Shown here one piece after another: positions 9,046 to 18,019 of a DNA stretch of 34,861 nt (its first letter is position 1; each line of letters opens with the position of its first letter). The notes beneath the pieces are model-generated. The model saw nothing but the letters and a program-made list of their open reading frames with translations. It had not been told where the DNA came from and made no database searches. The stretch is from Clostridiales bacterium (GTDB lineage Bacteria > Bacillota > Clostridia > Peptostreptococcales > Anaerovoracaceae), in the NCBI GenBank assembly GCA_022775805.1, contig JALFKB010000026.1, forward strand, positions 1 to 34,861, given 5' to 3'. The position numbers were made by a program, and so were the translations under genes.

Positions 9046-10062
9046 ATGAAAACAGTAGGTGTTATTGGAGCAGGAAGCTGGGGTACAGCTCTGGCAACAG
9101 TAATTGCAGACAAGGGAAACAGAATAAACATATACGATGTGGATGAGAAGCATCTGAAATCCATGGAGAAGTACAGGGAGAACGTGGACTATCTGCCGGG
9201 AGTTCAGCTCAGTGACAACATTCGTATCGTTTACTCAAATGAGGAAGCCTGCAGAGGTGCAGATGTGGTTCTTTTCTCCGCACCGGCGCAGCACTTCAGA
9301 AGCGCCCTTAAGGCAGCGCTGGAATACCTTCCTGAGGACGCGTATTTCATCAATGTTGCCAAGGGAATTGAGAAGGGAACCCACAAGAGAATGTCCGAAA
9401 TAGCAGCGGAGGTTTTTGAGGAAATGGGAACCCCTGAGAAGATGGACAGATATGTGGTTCTCTCAGGACCGTCCCACGCTGAGGAGGTTGGCAGGAGACA
9501 GCCTACAACAGTTGCCACGGCTTCAAGAAACCTCAAGGCAGCAGAGGAAATACAGGATCTCTTCATGACCGACAGATTCAGAGTCTACACAACAGACGAT
9601 GTGGTTGGGGTTGAGCTTGGAGGAGCCCTTAAGAACATTATCGCTCTGGGTGCGGGAATATCAGACGGAATGGGCTTCGGAGACAACGCCAAGGCGGCTC
9701 TCATGACGAGAGGTCTTGCGGAGATTACCAGACTGGGAATAAAGCTCGGTGCAAAACCTGAAACCTTTGCCGGACTTACGGGAACGGGAGATCTTATCGT
9801 AACCTGCACCAGCATGCACTCGAGAAACCGTCGCTGCGGAATCATGATTGGAGAGGGAATGTCTCCTGAGGAAGCAGTGAAGAAGGTTGGAATGGTTGTT
9901 GAGGGCATGTTTACAGCTGAGGCCGCTTATGAGCTGGCTAAAATTGCACAGGTGGAAATGCCTATTACCGATGCAATCTACAATGTAACAAAGGGAAATA
10001 TCAGAGCAGCCGACGCTGTGGAGGCCCTCATGGGCAGACAGCGCCGCCCTGAAAAGGACTGA
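9046..10062 (+). CDS. gpsA: Glycerol-3-phosphate dehydrogenase [NAD(P)+]
   Basis: This cytosolic enzyme reduces dihydroxyacetone phosphate to sn-glycerol-3-phosphate, the acceptor used by PlsY encoded just upstream. The nucleotide-binding fold begins VGVIGAGSWGTALATVIADKG, and the segments NVAKGIEKGTH, VLSGPSHAEEV, ELGGALKNIIALGAGI and GLTGTGDLIVTCTS are characteristic. I chose the ATG at 9046 (338 aa), which has GGAGG at 9036-9040 and leaves the usual short N-terminus. A start at 8989 would add 19 residues and overlap plsY. Confidence 0.97.
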   Translation: MKTVGVIGAGSWGTALATVIADKGNRINIYDVDEKHLKSMEKYRENVDYLPGVQLSDNIRIVYSNEEACRGADVVLFSAPAQHFRSALKAALEYLPEDAYFINVAKGIEKGTHKRMSEIAAEVFEEMGTPEKMDRYVVLSGPSHAEEVGRRQPTTVATASRNLKAAEEIQDLFMTDRFRVYTTDDVVGVELGGALKNIIALGAGISDGMGFGDNAKAALMTRGLAEITRLGIKLGAKPETFAGLTGTGDLIVTCTSMHSRNRRCGIMIGEGMSPEEAVKKVGMVVEGMFTAEAAYELAKIAQVEMPITDAIYNVTKGNIRAADAVEALMGRQRRPEKD

Positions 10063-10092
10063 GTTTAATAATAAAGGATCGATTAATCAATA

Positions 10093-11490
10093 ATGAACAG
10101 CAGAAGCTACAAGATAATAACCTTCGGATGTCAGATGAATGAGCACGATTCGGAAGTGATTTCGGGAATGCTCACCCAGCGGGGATACACTGAAGCTGCC
10201 GGTGAAGACATGAGAAACACCGACATCGTGATTATCAATACCTGCAGCATCAGGGAAAATGCCGACAAGCGTTTCTTCGGAACCCTGGGACAGCTAAAAA
10301 AGATCAAGCTTGCTAATCCGAATTTTACCGTGTGCGTATGCGGCTGCATGATGCAGCAGGAACACATAACAAAAAAACTGAGGCAGAGCTACCCTTGGGT
10401 TGATGTGATTTTCGGTACCCACAACATTCACGAGTTTCCCGACATGCTTGAGGAGATGTTCCAAAGGCGCAGCACAGGGGAAGACTGGACTGTCAATCAG
10501 ATCAGGTCCTCCAGGGAATTCAGAGTTGACCGGGTGTACCGGGACAGCGACAGGATAGTCGAGGGGCTTCCTGCCAAGAGACTCTTCGGTCACAAGAGCT
10601 TTGTGAACATCATGTACGGCTGCAACAATTTCTGTACCTACTGCATCGTTCCATATACAAGGGGCAGGGAGAAGAGCAGAAGACCGGAGGACATAATCGC
10701 TGAGGTTAAGGCTCTTGCCGCCGATGGAGTTAAGGAGGTTACTCTCCTGGGGCAGAATGTGAATTCCTACAGGGGAGTGTCGGCTGATTCGGGAAATGAA
10801 TGGGATTTCGCGGATTTGATATATGCTTTGAATGAGGTGGAGGGCCTTGAGAGGATAAGATTCATGACATCCCACCCAAAGGATCTCTCTGACAAGCTCA
10901 TTGCTGCCTTTGCAGAATGCGATAAACTCTGCAATTACATTCACCTGCCGGTGCAGGCAGGCAGCAGCAGTGTTCTCAGGCGGATGAACAGGAAGTACAC
11001 ACGGGAGCAGTACCTTGAGCTTGTGAGAAAACTCCGGGAGGCAGTGCCGGGAATTGCAATAAGCACCGACATTATTGTCGGATTCCCGGGGGAGACCGAG
11101 GAGGATTTCTGTGAAACCCTGTCTCTGGCAGAGGAGATTCAGTATGATTCCGCCTTTACCTTCCTGTACTCACCGAGAAGGGGAACTCCGGCGGCGGATT
11201 ACGAGAATCAGATTCCCGAGGATGTGAAGCACGAACGGTTCAACCGACTGGTGGAGGTTATGAACCGGGGCAGCAAGGCCAGAAATGCCGCCTTTGTGGG
11301 TAGGGTATGCAGAGTTCTTGTGGACGGACCTGATAAGAAGTCCAGCGGAATTCTCAACGGCAGAACCGAGGAGTTCAAGCTTGTTGACTTTGAGGGGCCT
11401 GAGGAGCTTATTGGAAGTATGGTTGATGTGGAGATTACGGCCTCCAATACGTTCAGCCTGCAGGGAAGAATAGTATCTGAACAGGAATGA
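10093..11490 (+). CDS. miaB: tRNA-2-methylthio-N6-dimethylallyladenosine synthase MiaB
   Basis: MiaB is a radical-SAM methylthiotransferase that modifies A37 of tRNAs already carrying isopentenyl-adenosine. The N-terminal UPF0004 domain has three cysteines for the auxiliary cluster (TFGCQMNEHDS, NTCSIRENA, CGCMMQ). The radical-SAM CxxxCxxC motif is GCNNFCTYCIVPYTRGREKSR near residue 176. A C-terminal TRAM domain covers about 400-465. The length of 465 residues is normal. It closes the housekeeping block. mutS, often its neighbour, is absent. Confidence 0.97.
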   Translation: MNSRSYKIITFGCQMNEHDSEVISGMLTQRGYTEAAGEDMRNTDIVIINTCSIRENADKRFFGTLGQLKKIKLANPNFTVCVCGCMMQQEHITKKLRQSYPWVDVIFGTHNIHEFPDMLEEMFQRRSTGEDWTVNQIRSSREFRVDRVYRDSDRIVEGLPAKRLFGHKSFVNIMYGCNNFCTYCIVPYTRGREKSRRPEDIIAEVKALAADGVKEVTLLGQNVNSYRGVSADSGNEWDFADLIYALNEVEGLERIRFMTSHPKDLSDKLIAAFAECDKLCNYIHLPVQAGSSSVLRRMNRKYTREQYLELVRKLREAVPGIAISTDIIVGFPGETEEDFCETLSLAEEIQYDSAFTFLYSPRRGTPAADYENQIPEDVKHERFNRLVEVMNRGSKARNAAFVGRVCRVLVDGPDKKSSGILNGRTEEFKLVDFEGPEELIGSMVDVEITASNTFSLQGRIVSEQE

Positions 11491-11504
11491 TACCTCAGGT
11501 GAAG

Positions 11505-11533
11505 GAAGCCGGTTGTGCATGAAGCCGGTTGTG
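11505..11533 (+). repeat. Short tandem direct repeat upstream of the MFS gene
   Basis: GAAGCCGGTTGTG occurs twice (11505-11517 and 11521-11533) with a 16-base period, in the 72-base gap between miaB and the MFS transporter gene. It may be a slippage duplication or a tandem binding site. No function is assigned. Confidence 0.6.
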
Positions 11534-11562
11534 ACGGAAACAGGCTATGAAGGGAATAGGCG

Positions 11563-12972
11563 ATGACTGACAGAATTGAAGATAAAACATTAGTTAACAC
11601 AAATATAAAGAAAACAAGAAGGGCAGCGATTATCGTTGTCCTTTTGACCGCTTTTACAATGTCCCTTACGGGAAGTGCAATGAACCTTTCGATACCCATG
11701 ATTGGGGAAGAATTTGATGTTGATGCTTCCACAGTAGGATGGATGGTTACGGGATACATGCTGACAATTGCAGCGTTAAGCGTTCCCTTCGGCAGGCTTT
11801 CGGATATCACATGCCGCAAAACGGTGCTTGTTACAGGGGGATGCATTTTTATCGGCGGATGCATTATCTCCGTTTCTGCCTTCGGGTTTCCCATGCTCCT
11901 GGCATCCAGAATAGTTCAGGGCATCGGCGGGGCCATGGTGCTGTCCTGTAACGTGCCTATTCTTATTGGCACTTATCCTCCGGCCATGAGGGGCAAGGCT
12001 CTCGGAATGGCGGTGGGTGGAGTATATGCAGGGCTTTCCCTAGGGCCGGTGATTGGCGGAGTGATTACTCACAATCTCGGATGGCGATGGATTTTTGTTT
12101 TTGCGGGAATCCTTACTGCCATTGCAGTTGTCACCGCCATACCGGGCATTCCTCGGGAGACATCTCAGCTCAAAGGACTCGTGAAAATGGATTATCGGGG
12201 AAGCGCACTCTTTGTTGTTTTTATTGTCATGTTCATGCTGGGGCTTTCTAAGATTGAGGCAGGTGCGATTCCCGTTGCGACAGCCTTTGCAGGTCTGGCA
12301 ATGGGAGGTGTTTTCGTTGTATATGCCTCCAGAGTCTCGGATCCGATTCTGAATGTGCATCTCTTCAGGGAGAACATCGGATATGCTCTTTCCAATGTGT
12401 CTGCCATGCTGAATTATGCTGCCACCTTCGCCATGGGTTACCTGACTTCGATCTACCTTCAGGTGGCAATGGGGTATTCATCTCAGACTGCAGGACTTAT
12501 TCTCATTGCGCAGCCTGTTGTAATGGCAGTACTCACCCCGAAAATGGGAAAGCTCTCGGACAGGTATTCACCTTTTAAGCTATCATCCGGCGGAATGGCC
12601 TGCTGCGGCGTGGGAACTCTGATGTTTGTATTCGTAAGTGCCGATACATCTCTTCCGTACATAATAGCGGCGCTGATGATAACAGGTGTGGGCATGGCTC
12701 TGTTCTCATCGCCTAATACCAATGCCATTCTGTCCTGTGTTGAGAAGAAGGACTATGGAGCCGCGAACTCCGTAGTAAACACCATGCGCTCCATCGGACA
12801 GACATTAAGCATGGTAATCGTAACCATAATCGTAACTCTGATGCTTCCGGGAATGCAGCTGGAGGCGGCAGGCAAGGACAATCTGGTTTCTGTCATCAAT
12901 GTCTCCTTCATCGTATTCGCAGCGATGTGTTTCGCAGGGGTGTTTCTTTCCCTGAAGCGCAAGAAGCGATAA
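11563..12972 (+). CDS. MFS transporter, DHA2-like (14-TM drug:H+ antiporter type)
   Basis: This is a 469-residue integral membrane protein of the major facilitator superfamily. Around residues 82-95 it has the loop-2/3 motif FGRLSDITCRKTVLV, and a motif-C-like RIVQGIGGAMVLSCNVPILIG follows. The many hydrophobic helices and a length near 470 fit the 14-TM DHA2 group (EmrB/QacA-like). The N-terminus is short and charged, and the protein ends in a basic KRKKR. The substrate cannot be read from sequence. Position just upstream of a LacI regulator and pyrimidine-degradation genes allows a role in nucleobase or intermediate transport, but drug efflux is the more usual assignment. Confidence 0.88.
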   Translation: MTDRIEDKTLVNTNIKKTRRAAIIVVLLTAFTMSLTGSAMNLSIPMIGEEFDVDASTVGWMVTGYMLTIAALSVPFGRLSDITCRKTVLVTGGCIFIGGCIISVSAFGFPMLLASRIVQGIGGAMVLSCNVPILIGTYPPAMRGKALGMAVGGVYAGLSLGPVIGGVITHNLGWRWIFVFAGILTAIAVVTAIPGIPRETSQLKGLVKMDYRGSALFVVFIVMFMLGLSKIEAGAIPVATAFAGLAMGGVFVVYASRVSDPILNVHLFRENIGYALSNVSAMLNYAATFAMGYLTSIYLQVAMGYSSQTAGLILIAQPVVMAVLTPKMGKLSDRYSPFKLSSGGMACCGVGTLMFVFVSADTSLPYIIAALMITGVGMALFSSPNTNAILSCVEKKDYGAANSVVNTMRSIGQTLSMVIVTIIVTLMLPGMQLEAAGKDNLVSVINVSFIVFAAMCFAGVFLSLKRKKR

Positions 12973-13028
12973 CGAAAAAAGATTGAGATAGACAATTACC
13001 GAAATAACTGAATTCTACCGGTGAAGAT

Positions 13029-14081
13029 ATGAATATTAAACAGATAGCGAAGGCCGCCGGCGTGTCCGTGGCAACAGTATCAAGAGTGCTGAACCATCCG
13101 GAAAGCGTAGCGGAGGCCACCAGAGAAAGAATACTTAAAACAATTGAAGAAGAGGAGTATACCCCCAACTGGTTTGCCCGGGGACTTAATTTTAACAGAA
13201 CGAAAACCATCGGTCTGCTTATCCCCTACAACCTGAACAGTACATACATGGAGGTTGCAAACGGCGTGGAGGAGGTTGCCCGACAGAAGGGATACATAAC
13301 CTTCATCTGCAGCATGGAAAATGACCCCCAGATGGAGAAGGAATATATAGATCAGCTGATAATGAGAAAGGTTGACGGACTGATTCTGCTCTTTTCAAGT
13401 ATGGACGAGGAGTATGCCCAATGGATTGAAACGAAGAAAGTTCCGGCGATTCTCATAGGGGAATGCAAAACCAGGGACAACTGGGATTCGGTAAACGTGG
13501 ACTGCAGAGCAGGTGCGGCGGAAATGACTGCGCATCTGGTGGAGTGCGGTCACGAGAACATCGCCATGCTGGTGGGAAGCGACCCGGAACCGGAAATGGA
13601 TTCAATGCTGCAGGGTTACAAAAACATACTGAAGGCAAACGGCAGAAGGGTAGACGAGAAGCTGATAATGAATGTGGAAAACAGCATTGAAGGCGGGTAC
13701 ATAGGCATGAAAAAAATGATAGGAAAACTGCCGAAGCGTCCGGATGCGGTGTTCGCCTCAAGCGACGAAATAGCCTACGGAGCAATTGATGCCATTAAGG
13801 AAACAGGGCTCAGGGTTCCGGAAGATATTGCCGTGGCAGGATTTGGAAACGATCGCATGTCTGCGCTAATGGAACCCAAGGTAACAACGGTGGAGCTTCC
13901 CTACAGAAAGATGGGAATCTACGGGGCGCGAGTTCTCTTCGACCTGATTGAAGAAAAACACAGCAGCAGGAAAGAAGACGACAATGTCGAAAAAAGACCG
14001 CCGAGAAAAATCGAGCTGCAGACCAAGCTGAGGGTGAGAAAATCCTGCGGTCACCAGGGACGAATAGGAGAAATGTTCTGA
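13029..14081 (+). CDS. LacI-family transcriptional regulator
   Basis: The first 50 residues form a standard LacI helix-turn-helix and hinge helix (IKQIAKAAGVSVATVSRVLNH ... YTPNWFARGL), followed by a periplasmic-binding-protein-like effector domain up to about residue 320 (KTIGLLIPYN, DGLILLF, VAGFGNDRMSALMEPKVTTVELPY). The C-terminus has an extra basic tail of about 30 residues. It probably controls neighbouring catabolic genes: a LacI-type palindrome sits at 15284-15299 beside the hyuC-like promoter. The effector is unknown. Confidence 0.93.
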   Translation: MNIKQIAKAAGVSVATVSRVLNHPESVAEATRERILKTIEEEEYTPNWFARGLNFNRTKTIGLLIPYNLNSTYMEVANGVEEVARQKGYITFICSMENDPQMEKEYIDQLIMRKVDGLILLFSSMDEEYAQWIETKKVPAILIGECKTRDNWDSVNVDCRAGAAEMTAHLVECGHENIAMLVGSDPEPEMDSMLQGYKNILKANGRRVDEKLIMNVENSIEGGYIGMKKMIGKLPKRPDAVFASSDEIAYGAIDAIKETGLRVPEDIAVAGFGNDRMSALMEPKVTTVELPYRKMGIYGARVLFDLIEEKHSSRKEDDNVEKRPPRKIELQTKLRVRKSCGHQGRIGEMF

Positions 14082-14102
14082 TACGTCAAGATGTTCTGAT
14101 AC
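14073..14102 (+). repeat. Tandem direct repeat at the end of the lacI-like gene
   Basis: ATGTTCTGATAC occurs at 14073-14084 and again at 14091-14102 (18-base period). The first copy includes the last codon and stop of the LacI-like gene, so this looks like a small duplication of the gene end. No function is assigned. Confidence 0.6.
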
Positions 14103-14121
14103 ATAAGGAGAAATAAAGAAA

Positions 14122-15231
14122 ATGTTAAAAACAGATTTTCTGGGAATGAAAATGCCAAATCCGATAATAGTTGCAGCCGGACCATGGAACAGAGACGGAC
14201 TGGGCCTGAAGGAGTCCCTCCAGGCAGGAGCCGGAGCGGTGGTAACCGAGAGCATAGTCAGCGATACGACGCTGGATGTCCGTCCGTATATTTCATGCGA
14301 CGGCAAGGGTGCCCAGAATATCAGGCTGTACAGCGATATTCAGATAGAGGGATGGGAAAGGGAACTGGCAATAGCCAAATCCGGAGGCGGGATAGTAATA
14401 GCCAGCATCTCCGCCCAGACACCCTCAGAGCTGGCATACCTTGCAAGCAAGCTGGAAAGATTCGGAGCCGATGCAATAGAGCTGAGCGTATCGAATCCTG
14501 CAGCAGAGTCCCTGGAGGTGGTGGCATCCCACGCCGATACAATATTTGAAATGACAAAGGAAGTGGTATCAACTGTCAGAATTCCGGTAATAGTGAAGCT
14601 GTCCCAGAACACCACCAACATATCAAAGGTCGCCATGGCTGCAAAGGCTGCCGGAGCAGCAGGAGTAACAGCCATTAACACGGTAAGGGGAATCCTTGGG
14701 GTAGATCTTGAAACAGCAACTCCTTCCCTCAGCACATACGGGGGAATTTCCGGCGAATACATCAGACCTCTTGGGCTGGCTTCTGTTGCAGCCATTGCCC
14801 AGACCGCAGATATCCCAATCTGCGGAGTGGGAGGCATAAGAACTGCAGAGAACGCAGTGGAATACATGATGCTTGGTGCATCAGCCGTCCAGCTGGGAAC
14901 GACGGTGATGCTGGAGGGCAAGGAGGCAATCCGCAAGATTGTACAAGAATTAGAAGTTTGGGGGCAAAATCATAATCTGAAAAACATATCTGACATAAAA
15001 GGAAAGGCCCTGGAAAATCTTAAATCCTTTGACGAAATGAAATTCCAGCCCCAGGTAAGCCGGGTAAACGGTACTCCTTGCGGGGAAAACTGCGAACTTT
15101 GCATGTCTGCATGCATGTACAGGGCCATAAGGAAAGAAAAAGATACAATAAAAGTCAACAGGTCTAAATGCACAGGCTGCGGCCTTTGCACATTCATTTG
15201 TCCAGCAAAAAAGTTAAAATTATCATTTTAA
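14122..15231 (+). CDS. Dihydroorotate/dihydropyrimidine dehydrogenase-like Fe-S flavoprotein lacking the catalytic Cys
   Basis: The first ~300 residues are an FMN-binding TIM barrel of the DHODH class 1/PreA type (NPIIVAAGPWNRDG, PVIVKLSQNTTN, AINTVRG, ICGVGGIRTAENAVEYMMLGASAVQLGT). The C-terminus adds a ferredoxin-like domain with CGENCELCMSAC and CTGCGLCTFICP cysteine sets. In DHODH 1B and DPD the catalytic loop reads NxSCPN or NFSCP, whereas here it is ELSVSNPAAES (residues 120-130), so Asn125 replaces the catalytic Cys. It may act on another substrate or serve in electron transfer. The gene lies between the LacI regulator and the preTA unit. An AAGGAG motif precedes the ATG. Confidence 0.82.
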   Translation: MLKTDFLGMKMPNPIIVAAGPWNRDGLGLKESLQAGAGAVVTESIVSDTTLDVRPYISCDGKGAQNIRLYSDIQIEGWERELAIAKSGGGIVIASISAQTPSELAYLASKLERFGADAIELSVSNPAAESLEVVASHADTIFEMTKEVVSTVRIPVIVKLSQNTTNISKVAMAAKAAGAAGVTAINTVRGILGVDLETATPSLSTYGGISGEYIRPLGLASVAAIAQTADIPICGVGGIRTAENAVEYMMLGASAVQLGTTVMLEGKEAIRKIVQELEVWGQNHNLKNISDIKGKALENLKSFDEMKFQPQVSRVNGTPCGENCELCMSACMYRAIRKEKDTIKVNRSKCTGCGLCTFICPAKKLKLSF

Positions 15232-15245
15232 TTTTCTAAAAACTC

Positions 15246-15273
15246 TTGTTTTTTTCTGAAAGAAGAATATAAT
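15246..15273 (+). promoter_or_regulatory. Putative sigma-A promoter of the amidohydrolase-preT-preA unit
   Basis: A -35-like TTGTTT (15246-15251) is followed after 16 bases by a perfect -10 TATAAT (15268-15273). It lies in the AT-rich gap before the hyuC-like gene, whose start codon is at 15367. Confidence 0.65.
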
Positions 15274-15283
15274 AAAACTAGGT

Positions 15284-15299
15284 ATGAAACTGGTTTCAT
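15284..15299 (+). promoter_or_regulatory. Candidate LacI-family operator
   Basis: ATGAAACTGGTTTCAT has 7-base inverted arms (ATGAAAC/GTTTCAT) around a two-base centre. LacI-family operators are typically palindromes of about this size with a CG centre (here TG). It starts 10 bases after the -10 box, a typical repressor position. The overlapping AAACTG...CAGTTTTTT sequence could alternatively form a weak hairpin, so an RNA role is not excluded. Confidence 0.5.
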
Positions 15300-15366
15300 C
15301 AGTTTTTTGAGGCTGGATGGGACGCAGAAGAATAATAATTTCATCAGAAAAAGGAGGGTGAAAATT

Positions 15367-16668
15367 ATGTATAAGTGTAGTTTAGAAAGAATGTCAGACA
15401 AGATTAAGACTTTCTCAAAATTCGGCGATGCAGGACATGGCGGTATCACAAGATATTCACTGTCGGAAGCTGCTCACCAGGCAAGAGATGAGTTTGTTAA
15501 GAGAATGACAGCTATCGGCGCTAAGATTGAATGTGATGACTGTGCATGTCTGTATGCTACAATCGAAGGTTCAGATCCGAATGCCAAGAGAATCGTAATG
15601 GGCTCACACTGCGACTCAGTAAAGAACGGCGGAAACTACGACGGCATCGAAGGTGTTATGACAGGAATGGAAGTTCTGGAGACAATCGTTGCAGAGAATA
15701 TTCCGCACAAGCATCCAATTACAGCAATGATCTGGACTAACGAAGAAGGATCACTTTATCCGCCTGCAATGATGGTATCAGGAATCATCTGCTATGACTA
15801 TCTGCCTGATTATCTGAAGCCAAACTTCATGTATGATAACATGATGGCATCAAAGCCAATGGACGATTCCCCATATGCTAACTTCGGTGAAGCTCTGGCT
15901 GCATCAAAGTACAAAGGCGACAAGGCTAACAGAATCAGCCCTGACAAGTACTGTGCAATGTTCGAAACACACCTTGAACAGGGACCTATCCTCGAGGATA
16001 ACGGAAACGAAATCGGAGCAGTACAGCTGGTAATGGGCATGTTCAACTACAGAGTAAGATTCCACGGATTCACAGCTCATGCAGGTACATTCCCAATGGC
16101 TAAGAGACACGACGCTCTTCATGCTGCAGCAGACTTCCTCTGCAAGCTCCATGAAAGATATGACGCACTGAACAAGGAAATCCTTGAAAGCGGAGAAAGC
16201 GAATATGAATTCGTATTCACAACAGGTGAAATCTATGTTCACCCTTGCATCCACACCTGCATTCCTGACGAAGCAGAATTCTCACTGGATGTAAGACACC
16301 CTGACCAGAAGATTCTCGACAAGTGCATGGCCATTCTCCAGGAAATGGCAGGAGAAATCTATCAGCAGTGCACATGTGATGTAGAAGAACAGTGGAAGAG
16401 AGACCCTGTTCCATTCGACTCAAGACTTATCGGCTTCGTAGAAGAATCAATGGATGAAATGGGAGCTAAGTGGCAGAAGATTCTGTCAGGCGCCGGCCAT
16501 GACGCACAGTTCTGCGCTTACATGATTCCAACAACAATGATCTTCTCAAGAACTAAGGACGGTCTGTCACACTGCGAACCTGAACACGTATCAGATGAAG
16601 ACTGCACAGCAGCTGCAACTGCAACTCTGAACGCTGTTCTGAAGTGCGACGCTTCCCCTGAATTTTAA
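15367..16668 (+). CDS. M20-family amidohydrolase, probable N-carbamoyl-beta-alanine (beta-ureidopropionase) or related N-carbamoyl hydrolase
   Basis: This belongs to the hydantoinase/carbamoylase branch of the M20 metallopeptidases (beta-ureidopropionase, N-carbamoyl-L-amino-acid hydrolase, allantoate amidohydrolase). Metal-ligand motifs are GSHCDSVKNGGNYDG, TNEEGSLYPP and HLEQGP. The dimerisation domain has FTAHAGTFPMAKRHDAL, and GAGHDAQ supplies the late His. In pyrimidine catabolism such enzymes release beta-alanine, CO2 and ammonia from N-carbamoyl-beta-alanine. The preT and preA genes downstream favour that role. The ATG at 15367 (433 aa) is chosen because AGGAGG lies at 15352-15357. Codon use is strongly biased (AAG, AGA, GGA/GGC), suggesting high expression. 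Confidence 0.85.
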   Translation: MYKCSLERMSDKIKTFSKFGDAGHGGITRYSLSEAAHQARDEFVKRMTAIGAKIECDDCACLYATIEGSDPNAKRIVMGSHCDSVKNGGNYDGIEGVMTGMEVLETIVAENIPHKHPITAMIWTNEEGSLYPPAMMVSGIICYDYLPDYLKPNFMYDNMMASKPMDDSPYANFGEALAASKYKGDKANRISPDKYCAMFETHLEQGPILEDNGNEIGAVQLVMGMFNYRVRFHGFTAHAGTFPMAKRHDALHAAADFLCKLHERYDALNKEILESGESEYEFVFTTGEIYVHPCIHTCIPDEAEFSLDVRHPDQKILDKCMAILQEMAGEIYQQCTCDVEEQWKRDPVPFDSRLIGFVEESMDEMGAKWQKILSGAGHDAQFCAYMIPTTMIFSRTKDGLSHCEPEHVSDEDCTAAATATLNAVLKCDASPEF

Positions 16669-16705
16669 TAGAGACTACATTACCAAGACGCCGTAATAGG
16701 ACTGA

Positions 16706-16723
16706 CGGAAGGGTTTCCTTCCG
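16706..16723 (+). other. Hairpin between the amidohydrolase and preT genes
   Basis: CGGAAGG (16706-16712) pairs with CCTTCCG (16717-16723) around a GTTT loop. Only short T runs follow, so it is more likely an mRNA processing or stability element, or a leaky terminator, than a full terminator. It lies just upstream of the preT ribosome-binding site. Confidence 0.5.
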
Positions 16724-16755
16724 CCAGTTTGCTATCTAATAAGGAGGAGAGAACA

Positions 16756-18018
16756 TTGAGTAAGATTATGAAAGGTAAATACACTACAGAAGCTGTAGCT
16801 GGATTTACTCACAGAACTGCACTGGAAGAAGCAGCAAGATGTCTGCTCTGCCACGATGCACCGTGCAGCAAGGGCTGCCCTGCAGGAACCGATCCTGCCA
16901 AGTTCATCAGATCAATTAGATTCAGAAACGTTAAGGGTGCTGCTGAAACAATCAGAGAAAACAACATCCTGGGCGGATCATGTGCAAGAGTATGCCCATA
17001 TGACAACCTCTGTGAAGAGGCATGCTCAAGATGCGGAATCGACAAGCCGATTGAAATCGGCAAGCTCCAGAGATATGCCATCGAGCAGGAGAAGCTCTTC
17101 GGCATGAAGACTCTCGAAGCAGGCGAAAAGAAGCCTGGCAAGGTTGCATGCGTTGGTGCAGGACCTGCATCCCTGGCATGCGCAGCTGAGCTTGCAAAGG
17201 CAGGCTACAAGGTTACAATCTTCGAAAGAGAAGCTAAGGCCGGCGGAATGCTGACTTACGGAATCATCCCGTCAAGACTTCCGCAGTCTGTTGTTGACTG
17301 GGACATCAAGCAGGTTAAGAACCTGGGCGTAAAGTTCGTATTCAACAAGGCAGTAGCAGCTGAAGATCTGGAAGAATTCGATGCAGTATTCGTAGGAACA
17401 GGACTTTGGGATGCGAAGCTGCCTAAGCTGGAGGGCGCTGAACTGAAGGGCGTTTACTCAGCAGTTGAATATCTAAAGGAAGCAAGATCAAACACCAAGA
17501 ACTTCAATCCGGGTGAAAGAGTAATCGTAGTAGGCGGCGGAGACGTAGCAATTGACTGTGCTGTAACAGCTAAGCTGCTGGGAGCAAAGGATGTAAGAAT
17601 TCTTTACAGAAGAACCATCGAAGAAGCTCCGGCAAACATTAACGAATTCCACTATGCACTGTCACTGGGAATCGGAATCACTACAGGTCTCTATCCTGTA
17701 GCAGCTAAGGGAACCAAGACAGTAATGAAGAGCGTTGAAGCAGTTGGTTTCTATGATAAGAATGCCAAGGCTGAATTCAGCGCCGACGCACTGGTATTTG
17801 CAACAGGTCAGTCAGCAGAGGATCAGAGCGCCGTTGCTCCTGTTGAAGTAACCGAAAAGGGAACAATCAAGGTTAAGAAGGGCGGCAAAGCCGGCGGCAA
17901 GTACTTCGCGGCAGGAGACATCGTAAACGGTGGCAAGACTGTTGTTGAAGCAGTTGCAGAAGGTAAGGAGGCGGCAGCTTCGATGATTGCTTACCTTGAA
18001 AAGAAAGGAGTGAAGTAA
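16756..18018 (+). CDS. preT: NAD(P)-dependent dihydropyrimidine dehydrogenase subunit PreT
   Basis: PreT is the FAD/Fe-S subunit that passes electrons from NAD(P)H to PreA for reduction of uracil or thymine (or the reverse). The N-terminal Fe-S domain has [23 protein letters not shown] and [18 protein letters not shown]. It is followed by an FAD-binding motif [25 protein letters not shown] near residue 135, and a second Rossmann motif [22 protein letters not shown] near 255. The TTG at 16756 (420 aa) is chosen because AGGAGG (16742-16747) lies eight bases upstream; E. coli PreT is of similar size. preA follows one base after the stop. Confidence 0.92.
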   Translation: MSKIMKGKYTTEAVAGFTHRTALEEAARCLLCHDAPCSKGCPAGTDPAKFIRSIRFRNVKGAAETIRENNILGGSCARVCPYDNLCEEACSRCGIDKPIEIGKLQRYAIEQEKLFGMKTLEAGEKKPGKVACVGAGPASLACAAELAKAGYKVTIFEREAKAGGMLTYGIIPSRLPQSVVDWDIKQVKNLGVKFVFNKAVAAEDLEEFDAVFVGTGLWDAKLPKLEGAELKGVYSAVEYLKEARSNTKNFNPGERVIVVGGGDVAIDCAVTAKLLGAKDVRILYRRTIEEAPANINEFHYALSLGIGITTGLYPVAAKGTKTVMKSVEAVGFYDKNAKAEFSADALVFATGQSAEDQSAVAPVEVTEKGTIKVKKGGKAGGKYFAAGDIVNGGKTVVEAVAEGKEAAASMIAYLEKKGVK

Positions 18019-18019
18019 G

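Noticed and set aside
16706-16730. Terminator between the amidohydrolase and preT genes
   Set aside because: The hairpin is clear but is followed only by short T runs, and preT has no promoter in the gap, so read-through is likely. It is listed as a hairpin only.
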